Shown here: positions 49,913-60,700 of the stretch, piece by piece
Layout of the letters: every line of letters begins with the position of its first letter
How positions within the stretch are numbered: position 1 is the first letter of the stretch
Source of the DNA: Magnolia sinica
Taxonomy: Eukaryota; Streptophyta; Magnoliopsida; Magnoliales; Magnoliaceae
DNA: 64,000 nt
NCBI RefSeq assembly: GCF_029962835.1
Contig: NC_080583.1
Span: forward strand, 310,001 to 374,000
Direction of reading: 5' to 3'
Translations under genes and position numbers: made by a program
The notes under the pieces: generated by a model
What the model was told of the DNA's origin: nothing
What the model saw: only the letters and a program-made list of their open reading frames with translations
Databases searched by the model: none

Positions 49913-50500
49913 GGTTGGTACTGTACCACGCATCTCCCATCTCGCTAGTGTGGGTCCCTGTTGTGCGAAGACGAGCGCTGCCGCTCCTCCAGCTGCTCCG
50001 GGTTGTACCAACGGTTCAAAGGAGACCATAGTTAAATGATGTATTTATTATATCCACACCGTTCATACATTTTTCAAAATCATTTTAAATCATGAACCAA
50101 AAAATGATTCATATCCAAATCTTAAGTGGACCACACTACAAATATAAGTAGAACAATGATTCTCACATAGTTAAAACATTCATAAGGCCTGGATAAAGGG
50201 AAAACAATGAGGATAATGATACCGCACCGTTGAATCCTTCCTAGGGCCCACCGACCCCTTGATAAGGTCACACGGACCTGGACAAAGGGAAAACAAAAAT
50301 ATCGGATTAATCCAAAGCTTTTGTGGCCTCCGTACAGTATTTAATGGTTGCAGTTCAATCACCGCTGTTTACTGTGGTGTGATCCATTCGACCTTTAGAG
50401 CTCCTTCATCTTTTGGATCATGCTCTAGAATGAGATGAAAAAACAGATGGACGGCGTGGATGAAACACATACATCACGGTGGGCCACACAATTCTCAAAA
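49913..50500. mobile_element. Mutator-like MITE, relative of the 8152 element
   Basis: Begins GAAGCGGATTGGTTGGTACT, then GTTGTGCGAAGACGAGCGCT and ACGGTTCAAAGGAGA. These words also open the element at 8152. The right part has MITE words and ends near GGTGGGCCACACAATTC. The right terminus is not exact. Confidence 0.5.
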
Positions 50501-51479
50501 TTACCTAGCATATATTGTTTTGTACCAAAAATCCAAAGGCTGCAGCCAATCTTTGAGCCCAAAAAAGAAAAAAGTAGGTATTTTTAAGCAGAAATATTGT
50601 TTAATTAACGAGAAGCAATATCAGTGCTTATAATGTTCCTAGTTGAATGAATTCACTTGGGTGGCGTAATCAATCGATCTGAACCGTCCACTATGTCCAA
50701 AACACATTTAATGAGCTACCACTCAAAATTTTCATCGGTTAGATGATCCATTCCGTCCTTGATTTGTCATTATTTTCTATAGCCATCCTTTTTTCCAAAC
50801 CATGGATGGGATGGTTACAATTGCCTAACAAACATGATTCTTTAGAATAATAAGCAATCCATTATGGCCCTGACGAATAGATGGATGAAATTTTTGATTG
50901 GACCTATTTTGTATAAACGATTTTGACCGTCCATTTTAAAGAACACAGATCGAATCGTTAACAGTTCGTCAAATCAGTATGATTTTTCCTTGTAGTGCAA
51001 GAAATATGTGATGGACGTAATTAACGGTTTAGATGAATGTATTATACTGAAAAAGTATCCAAATCGAACTAGAAGTATACAACAGCGTAATTCTCATTGT
51101 TTTAGAATGCTGTGGTACATTCAAGAAAAGACAAGGGCAAATTAGTAATTTTAGCAACCATCTTCCGAAGGAAACGAAAAGGACGTTAACGCAGTAGCAT
51201 GGACATGGTTATCCTGCGCACTTTCAGATGCCGAAAATAACCCTTTTGAAGGCATGTTATTACGTGGTGAAGGTGAATTTCATTAGATAAGATAGGTTGA
51301 ATTGAACCCAATAGAAAGAAAAGGGGGGAGTGGACCCCACCTCTTCGATTGATTTCCATTAAGTATAGAAGAAAATTCGATTTGGGTGGTTCTTGTTTTT
51401 TTATTAATTTTGATTGGGCTACAATCAAAATTCTATGTTTGGTTGAGGTTTTTGAAAGAGACAAGAAGATCCATCAGCT

Positions 51480-51664
51480 TTTAGATTCCGATCATTTGAT
51501 TTGAATTTTCATTTGTTGAATTGAGAGAGGCGTGTGGAGGAGGATATTTGCAGTATGTATTTCTTCCTTCATTTAAATAAATTTAAAGAAAGAAATAAAG
51601 TATGTGGTTTTGTAGGAATCGATTGCGAATATAATCTAGTTTACAAGGAAAGGAGAGATAGATT

Positions 51665-51717
<53 letters not shown>

Positions 51718-52568
51718 CACGTTCGAACAAAGCTGCCGGCATATGAACCGTCACACCTACGTCAAATAAACAGCCAAACAGAGCTCTCTCCCTCTCTCTC
51801 TCTCTCTCTTTCTGATCACCCCACCTTGTAATTGAATAAGCAAGAAGCGAAAAGATTGAAGCTTTTGTTAGGATTTAAACTCTCTGGTTGGTTTCTTTTC
51901 TTTTTTGTTTTTGAATTGTCTTTTTTTTTTTTTTATCCTGTTTTCTATGTGGGTTTTTGTTCTCTTTTACTTAAAAAATAGTTGTGGGCAGCTTCAGCTC
52001 TGTATTATTGTGGGTTTCCTTGGATTGGCTTCCTCTTCTTCTTTCTTTCTTTCTTTTTTTCTTTTTTCTTTTTTTTTCCAACTTTTCTAGTGTGGAGTTT
52101 TGTTGTTTTGAACTGGGTTTCTCTCTCCATTAATTCAATTGGGTTTCTCTCTTCCTTCTTCTCTTTGGTCTTTTCAAAGTCGAATTTCAGTCCTCTGAAT
52201 TGGGTTTCTCTCTATTCAGTTGGTCTTATTCTCTTTTCCTTGTATTTTCTACTCCTTCTATATGGGTTTTTGCTCCTTTGTTCATTCTTTTGTGTGGATG
52301 GGCTTTTATCCCGTGTTAACAATGTCATGTCTTTGAGTAGGTGAATTTCTTAGTTTTACTCCTTTTATTTCATGTTTTTTTTTTTGCTAATGTTCTGAGA
52401 AACAGGATTCTTCTGATCACTTGTTTGATTCTGATAAGAATGATTTTCGTGTTATCTTTTAACTATTCTATTGATTTTGGTAGGTTGGTGATTTCACATC
52501 CTATGGTGTTTTTCAAGTCTTCATCTGTATTGATGTGAAAGGATTTCTGCAGCGATCTTACTCCAACT
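51480..52568 (+). promoter_or_regulatory. Promoter and leader of the At1g75180-like gene, with probable 5' UTR intron
   Basis: A (GA)n tract (51668-51716) and a (CT)n tract (51785-51812) precede the gene, as in many plant leaders. From about 51895 the DNA is strongly T-rich with poly-T runs, and it ends in GGATTTCTGCAG at 52541-52552, a good splice acceptor 16 bp before the ATG. This suggests a leader intron of roughly 0.5-0.65 kb; its donor is not fixed. Confidence 0.5.
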
Positions 52569-55500
52569 ATGGAATGCTGTTACGAGTCCGCGACTGCAGA
52601 TAGTGTTGCTGATCCGTCTAGAAAGATCATCAATCACTCTACTTATCAGCCCAAGTTGTCGTCTTGGTTTGATCTGAGGGTTTTCTATGTGAGAGTCAGC
52701 AATTTTGAGGTCGACCAATCGACCCCAGAGTATCTCACTCTCAAACATATCCCACTGAGCCCTGATACTCTCCTTGATGTGAACAGTGGGCGAAGTAGCA
52801 TTTACTCTGACAGTGTTTCCTCACTTCTACGAAGGGATAGGGTCGATAAGAAAGCTGAAGAAGTCACGTTTGTAAGCACAGATAGTATAAAGATGACTGG
52901 GAGTGTGAAATTTGAGGTATATGATAGAGATGATCTGTTGCTCTCTGGAGTTCTAGAGATGTGCAGTAACGGTTTCACCGGAGAATCGAAGAACCATAGC
53001 AAAAGGTGGAGCATGAATTTCCAGCCATTGAAGACTTCGGGGGCAGGCTTCTTGAAGGCAAAACAATACATGAGTCCTGAATTGCCTTTGCCAACAGTGG
53101 ATGTCTATGTCGCCGGTAGTTTCTCCGGTACTCCTATCATCTTGACGAAGACAATTCAGTTGAGTTTTCAGAAGAAACATGTGAGGAAGGGAATGTTGGA
53201 TTCAATCCCAGAGTATGAAACAACCGAAAGCAAGACCGACGTACCTTCTGACCTTGATTTGCAGGCAATTGATCCCAAACTTCTTATTGTTCTTCTTGTT
53301 TTATCATATCTGAAAGTTAATATATAATCTTCAACCTGAGAATTTGATTTGCATCATCTAGTCTTGATTTTGTATAAGCAGGGCGCATCATTCAGCAATC
53401 CAGACTGTTCATCTGATGGGTCCCACAGTGGATGGGCTGTGGCAAGAAGTTTCTACCATGGAATAACTATAGCCCCATGGATCAGTTACCTGCAAATAGA
53501 GAGGAAATATCGAAACGGGTCCCCGCTCAGCTGAAAAATAAAAGGCCAAAGATTTGGATTGCGATGATCTTCCAATTTGGGAGATTTTCATGGGATGGTC
53601 CATCCACAATGGTGCCCACCATATCAATGGCTGGATCACTGAACCAAATGATCATAAATTTCCTCTTTATCTGTGGTAATCATGCTGCATTCTGTTATAG
53701 GTATCTTTTATCTTGGTTTTGCATTTTGGAATGAATATCTCAAGTGTATTGCATTTGCTTTATGGTTTACAAGATGTTTCCTTGCATGTGGACATGTTTG
53801 TTTTATCATACAACCCATTTCTTGCTGTGGCACCCCATGATTAATGGGTAAGGGTATGGGCATGGCACATATTCCAAAGCTATGAATTGAATATTAATAT
53901 TATCTGTGAATTGGGTCCTATGTTATACCAGAACCTGACATATCCATCTGTCTTGGGGCTTTGCCTTTTTGGTTTTAACCTCCTCATACAGACAACCCAC
54001 CTTATCTAGATTTGAGTTGGGAAAAAGAAATCACACTACCCATCTTGAATCTTTAATTTACTGTGTTCCAGAACAAAGAAAGAAGGAAAAAATAGTAAAT
54101 CTGTTGATGGGTGTTTGAAAATTTTAATCTATCTTCTCAACGACTAATTCTACTTTCTCTAGATGTAACTCATGACAGGCTGTAGCATTTTTTTATTTTT
54201 ATTTTCCCTCCTCGATGTTCAGGCTTTTAGATTTACAGTATAAAGACAAGAACAGTTGGCCATATGATGCTCCTCTCCAAACTGCTAAAGTCAGGTGATA
54301 CTGTTATAGAGATGGGACTGAACCTGAAATGATAATAACTTTTGTATCCTTCCAAAAAGAAGAAAAAAAAAGATAATAAAGTTTGTACAATAACTTGCGC
54401 AGCCAAATAAATTAGTGACCATTTATCTATACATATATACATTTATTGTTATTCGATTTAAAAGCATGTAATGCACTATAAATTGATAAAACGTAAAATA
54501 GGAGATTGTGCTAAGAGTACTTCAGGGAACTCCATAATATCTAAGCCTGAGCTTTATAAAATGATACCTTAGAATGCAGCTATACCAATGTCTAACCTCC
54601 ATCATATTTTCATGTTCTGCAAAATTTATAAATCTTTTCATTAGGTTTGTTTTCTTATTTTCATTCCTTCTTTTGGTAAGCTGGGATGGAACACATTACT
54701 TCAATGTTGCAGCACTTGGGCCATGACAACTAGGCACAGGGCTCAGCTCTCGATTTGTCATCGATACTTTTCTTTATGTGCTCAGTTCTGTTTAGTCCCA
54801 TTTTTGCTTTCTCCTACATCGCATGTCTACCAGATTCATGTTGCAGCATCAGTAGTGTTTTTATATATTTTAGAAATTTGAGGATATTTGTACTTCTATT
54901 TTGGAAATTTGGTGGTATTTCAGCCATCTTCATATTCTCATTCCTTCTTTGGGTAAGCTGGGTTGGAACACATTACTTCAATGTTGCAGTAATTGGGCCA
55001 CAACAACTAGGCAAGAGGCTCAGCTCTTGATTTGGTGTCGATTCTTCTTTTGATATGCTCAGTTCTGTTTAGTCCCCAGCTTTTGCTTTCTCCCATGTCG
55101 CATGTCTGCCAGATGCATGTTGCGGCATCAATAATGTTTTGATATATTTTAGAAATTTGAGGATATTCATACTTATATTGTGGAAAATTGGCGGTATTTC
55201 AGTTGTTTCATGAGAAACAATTGCACTTTGGTTGTTAGCCCCATCTAATTCTTTTAATATGAATTCGATGTGAGTGTGGCTTGAAGTAGTGCTCATTGGC
55301 AGGAGGCAATGGACTGAAATTAGTCGTGAAAAGGTTTATTGATGCCTTCTTTTAGTAAGTCCAGAGATTTGAATTAAGTGAACAGTAGATGCACGCATCC
55401 TGCATCAAATCCAGCCTTGAAAATTTGAGCACATGATGCTGATGGATATACACACAAAAAGTCAATAAGTTCTCAACCATTTCTTCAACCCATTGGCAAT

Positions 55501-56037
55501 TGCTCCTCCTTTTCCACCACCTGTTTCCATATCATTTTTATTGTTTTCATCCTAATGTCAAAAGTTGAGATTGAACTGATTGACATGTATGCATATTCAA
55601 GAAAATGAGAATTTGAAAAACTGGTCCAAAGTATGCTCTTATCCATGTAATGGAATATTTTATTCTTTTTTTTTTCTTTTGAGAATAAGTCCTGCATTAT
55701 CCACCAAAAAGAAAACGGAATTAGTCATACATTTTTATATTCTCCTCTTTGATCCTTAACTTGCCTTGTAGGACTAAATAACTCGTCTGTTTCTTCCATT
55801 TATTTTCAGTTATTGGAATTCAGGGAACAAGAGAGTGATGACGATGATTACGACAGTCTCTACTCGAGGGCAAAATACATAGAGAGTGAGGATGGGGAAC
55901 TCTCATGGTTTAACGCGGGCGTGAGAGTAGGTGTTGGGATCAGTCTCGGAATCTGCGTGGGCATTGGAATAGGGGTCGGTTTGCTTGTCAGCACTTATCA
56001 AGCAACCACTAGAAACTTTAAAAGACGTCTCGTGTAA
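52569..56037 (+). CDS. At1g01500/At1g75180-family membrane-tailed protein
   Basis: Two exons, 52569-53264 and 55810-56037, give 307 residues. From memory, Arabidopsis relatives are labelled 'Erythronate-4-phosphate dehydrogenase family', but I see no NAD-binding dehydrogenase motif, so that name should not be used for function. Conserved words are SSWFDLRVFYVRVSNFEVD, PEYLTLKHIPLSPDTLLDVN, LLRRDRVDKKAEEVTFVSTD, VKFEVYDRDDLLLSG, GSFSGTPIILTKTIQLSF and DSIPEYETTE. Exon 2 has a Glu/Asp patch, then DGELSWFNAGVRVGVGISLG and a glycine-rich hydrophobic segment (about residues 273-295) like a single membrane span, ending in the basic tail TTRNFKRRLV. Function is unknown. Exon 1 has no canonical GT donor in the expected place; CAG|GCAATT at 53262-53270 joins in phase to TTA at 55810, so a GC-AG intron is inferred. 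The intron is 2545 bp. Confidence 0.88.
53380..53660. repeat. MITE-like inverted repeat in the intron
   Basis: CATCATTCAGCAATCCAGAC and CTGATGGGTCCCAC near 53386-53429 face GTGCCCACCATATC and GGCTGGATCACTGAACC near 53611-53645 as an imperfect inverted pair. No target duplication was seen. Confidence 0.4.
54664..55210. repeat. 277-bp tandem duplication in the intron
   Basis: The segment starting TTCCTTCTTTTGGTAAGCTGG at 54664 recurs from 54941. Shared words include GGAACACATTACTTCAATG, GCTCAGTTCTGTTTAGTCC, GCATGTCT(A/G)CCAGAT and TTTTAGAAATTTGAGGATAT. Divergence by eye is moderate, near 10%. Confidence 0.85.
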
Positions 56038-57721
56038 AAAAAATAGAAGAAGAAGAAGAAGAAGTGATACCACAAACTAATAACCATCTCCATTGAACCC
56101 TGTTTAATTCCCCCATAAGCTAACTTGGTAGCTTTTCTCAAGATGTACCCCTTTGCAAAAATGTTACTAGAACTTTCTTTAATATAGGTGACAGTCATCT
56201 GTCGCTCATGCTTTTGAAGTTTGTTACATAAAGGCAGTAAAATTTTGTGAATGGGAGTAGTAGACCTCTTGAATGGAACAACTTCTTGACTGTTACATCA
56301 GATGCCTACAATTGAGCAAATAAGCTTCCTTTTTTTAATTGCTTAATGCTGCATCTTGGTTCAACTTGCATTTTCCAAGGGGGTCCCTACTCATGGCTCG
56401 GTGGTAGACTCGCAAGAGTTTCAACACAGAGGTCATGGGTTCAAGTGCCCATTGTGGTGTGTCTGAGTGTGAGTGAGTGAGTGTGTAATAATAAAAAAAA
56501 TAAAAAATAAAATATTAAAAAAAACCTTGCATTTTCCAATAAGCAATATTCCACTTTGAGTGAGGTAATATGGGGCAAGGATTTTCTAAATTCATTGATT
56601 TCAAACCTTGGTGTTTGTTTTTGTTGAGTTCCCAAATTAGCACCCCTGTAAATCCATAGATTTGTAGCTTGATTTTCAAACTATGTGCTTTGGGATTTGT
56701 CCAATGGGATTTGCCAGTTCCAAATCCAATTCAACTCCTGAATGTGACAAGCAATTCATATTCTCACTTCTATTGTTCCAAACAGGGCCTTGGTAATCTT
56801 TCAAAAAAAAAGAGCCCTGGTAGAATTTCCAAAAGATCTAGAAGTAGAGCTCTTTTGTTTTCAATTGGAAAGATGGAGCTCTTTCTTACCCATGCAGGAC
56901 CATTGCATAATTTGTTTAAATTCTAGTAAAATTCCAAAAATGTTGTGAACTTTTTTCTCACAGTCTGAGCCAAATGCATTGTATGTATTTAAACATAAGC
57001 CATTTTGATTGCATTTGAATTTGACAAGATTACCTTTAAGGGCGTGTCTGTGACAGCTAATAATGAGATGAAACTAAATCTCGCATTCTACAATCTAATT
57101 CATAAAATGAGAAGCATATAAGGATCATGGCAAAGCATAAAATGAGAAGCATGTAAGGATATCATAGCAAAAGGGACCATCATCTGGGAGACAGGTGCCA
57201 GCTTGGCACTCATGGAAGATCTATGCCATTTATTTGGGTTGGCTCCACCCATCAAAATGCCCTTACCTAAAAATAAGCTGGTCTGCTCAACAGGTTGACA
57301 ACCCACGTATAGTAAAATGGTTTTTTAGCAAAAAAAATCCTACAATCAAGATTCAATGTGCATATGTAGCTCACCTAATGAGCGGACTGACCTGTTTCTG
57401 TGCAATCGCGAATATTGGAGGCAAGAAATCACTCAATCCAATGGGAAACAGAAGACAAACATAGAATATGGAACAAGAATGCCGTTCCCACATTAGAAAC
57501 TAAAATGTCTTTGCTTATGACAGTCATGGAAAATGGAACCTCAGTTCCAGCTTCAATTAGTAAAATGTATTGAGATACACCCACATCAAGTTCCAAAACT
57601 AATGAATACTTCCCAAGTTGTATATGGTAGCATACAAATAACAAATTTCTATAGCTACCATAGAACAGTAATGGAACATTATAATATTAGTTTTAATAAG
57701 AAAGTTTCTTGCTCAGCTAGA
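56038..57721. other. Region between two convergent genes
   Basis: It holds the 3' UTRs of the At1g75180-like gene (+) and the SEC14-like gene (-), a SINE (56379-56525) and a 36-bp direct duplication near 57102-57175 (CATAAAATGAGAAGCAT twice). No further gene was seen. Confidence 0.55.
56379..56525 (+). mobile_element. SINE family 2
   Basis: A-box ATGGCTCGGTGGTAGAC, B-box GGGTTCAAGTGCCC, a GTGAGTGAGTGTG tail and A-rich end. Perfect 14-bp duplications CTTGCATTTTCCAA flank it (about 56365-56378 and 56526-56539). Confidence 0.9.
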
Positions 57722-60700
57722 TCATGGGGCGACAAGCACTGGCTCTGGAGCCACCTCAGCTGAATGTCCATTGCTAGTGCAGCTTGATTTATTGTCTAAG
57801 CCCCACAAACTGGCAGTTTTTATGTCATCACTGGCCATCAATTTTGAGAATTCCTCGTGATCATACTGTGATTTGTCCTTCCCGCCTAACTCAGCTGGAA
57901 GGATCTCAATGGAAAAATTCTGTCTCATCAGCTCCATACTATCTTCATTCTTCGGGTAAACAAATTTCACCTTCTGAAATGTCTTGGAGTCCAGAAAGTA
58001 TTTGACAATCTGCAAGGGCACAAAGAAGAGCAAGTCATCTGATGATGATAGGAACAGTTGTGGAGAAGGAGAGAGCTTTTCTCTTTTTTCTGGTTTAAGG
58101 TGATAAAGAAGCTGTGGTTTTTGCCAAATTAAGGAGCACAAGAAAGAAATTGATTAAAACTGCCAAAATAAGCTCTTTCTCAGAAGTAACTTTCAGAACC
58201 TGGAGCTTGACTTCAAAATAGACCTTCAATTTCCAAATTTATCTCGGTTTAGGTGAGCAAAAAATAAATAAAATTGCAAGCTTAATACAAGGCTTAGCCA
58301 TCATTGATTTGGCTGTTTTCTTTTCTTTCACGAAACCGGAGTTTGGTCTTAGCAATTGACAAATCGGCATTTTAACCAAAGTCCAACTGAGTGTGCCAGG
58401 GAGTTTGTGAACATTACTTTCGAATTCAAAGTTTGAAGCAACTGAAGAAAAACACCGGATGCTAATCGATTACAGTAAACAAAGTCCTGTTGTTTCTGCA
58501 CAAGAACAAGTCTTTTTACTTTTATGTTTCTTTTGAGTTTCAAGATCTTATTTATAAGAGGGGGAAAAAAAACAGGCTAATAAAATACTAACACAATGTT
58601 AAAAGGGTGTATGGTCGTCTTGACAAAATATTAGGTATTTTTTGCTCAATCATTCCCTATAATGGACGTCAATTTCAATTTCACAACAAAACCCAGATAC
58701 ATGCAATAGCATACGAACCTTCCAAAAAGCTTCGAATATCCTTGGAGGATTGTAAAGGAATGCTAAGGCGAGCCTCTCGGGATAGTGATTTTGCAATATA
58801 TTTACAGTTTCTCGAGTAGTCCTGATGGGCACCGAGTTAGTCAATGACCAACCAGTGAAATCTATCAACCACACCATCTGCTCTTGACCCTCGGGTAGGT
58901 TAAGAAGTCCATTCTCTATGAGATACACCAGATGTCGGAGCTGATTGTCATGTGATGATGTGTTCTACACGAAAAAACAAGGGGGAAAAAAGCACTGAAA
59001 ACACCTTCCAAAGTACCACCACAACTCTACAAACACCTTACAAGAAATATGAGCACAAACCTGCTTTCCTGGCCTCAGTATAAGAACACTTCTCCCGTGT
59101 AGATCATGAAAGTTTGCTCTATACACTTTCCCAGTTTCACCTTCATTTGCTATTTGGTGCTGAGAGAGAAAGAGTGTTAGGCTACAAATGCACATTTTAC
59201 AACTTCATATGGAATATAATATCAAACAATTTATTATGTTGCATGTAAGTTAGACTGCTCTTTAGCTTTCTTGGTCAGCTTAGACTCTAAAATCTCAGTT
59301 GCAGACATGGATAGCACAGGAAACATGGCATGCCAACGCATCTTCTACAGATGCAGATTATACCCAGTGACAAACTACTAAAAAATTAGTCCATTGAAGT
59401 GCCAAATAGAGACATTTATATCAAGATCAATATAGGGACGCCCATAAACAAAGAAGGATGTTACATGTAGACGTATATAATTGGATATGAATTTCATTAC
59501 CAAATATAACTTAATGACTATTAAGGATCCAACCCATGGCTCAGTGACAGGCGGAGTGAGTTTCAACACTGAGGTCATGCGTTCGAGTGCCCGCGTGGGG
59601 TGACCCTTGCATTATGTCATCAGTACAATTATCCAACTATTAATAATCTAATTACAGTTAAACCCCCAGAATTTTATAATCTTTTTTATACACTTGGACA
59701 GAAGTCAAAAAACAATATTCATGTAAATGATCAAAATACCCTTCTAATAAAACTTTGTTTAACCCCACCCAAATTTCCTTCAAGTTGTTTCTTTTGCGTT
59801 CTCCATTGATCACAACAGGCCACACCTGACGAATGGGTTTGATGAAATAATTACCCCCCTAGATACTTATGGTTGGCGACCCATACCATTGTTCTTTGTG
59901 ATGTGACCAACCAAAGTTATTGATCAGGTTGGTTTTTGGCTACATTTTTTTTTTTTTGGTTAGCTTGTTAGTACACCCACTGTCAGATCACACTTCACTA
60001 TTAGCCACCTCCACTAGGGAATCGATGCCAAGACCTCGGTGTTGAAACGAGGTATCTTTCACTCGGTCTACCACTTGAGCTATGCATCTGGGTTTTGGTT
60101 TTTGGCTACATGGTCACGCTTTCAGGAGCACACCTTATGGATGGAGTGGATGTCCTATAGACAATATGTTGGGCCCACAGAGCATGGATGCTTCTTAAAG
60201 TACCACCATTGGTCTGACAATGCATGGACATACGGAGGGAGTGACTTTGTGCGAAATGACCACCACATGAGAGGAACATGCATCAAATCCACCTGGTCCA
60301 TCAGATACGCTGCCACATTTTCACTGTGGGTACTGAAAATCAATCCCATCTAGGACTCAGGTAGACCACACAATAAGTAACAATGTCAAATCATGTGTAA
60401 ACCTCTAAATTCATGTCGTGTAGCCCACATGAGTGTTAGACTGTCCTTATTTTCGGAGCGTCCCTTCATCTTGGCATCAGATGAATAGATAGGATGGTGC
60501 ATATATACCACAATGGGAGTACCATATCAACCATTCACCATGGTGTAGCCCACTTCAGTATTGAATCGGCCTGATAATTGGGCCTTGGTCAAAACACATG
60601 GTGGCACACCTGATGGATGGTGTGGATCTCTTCGACATGAAATACTTCCATCCATGTCAGTGAAAGGCACGCACTGATGACTCAACAAGTCATGCAAGAG

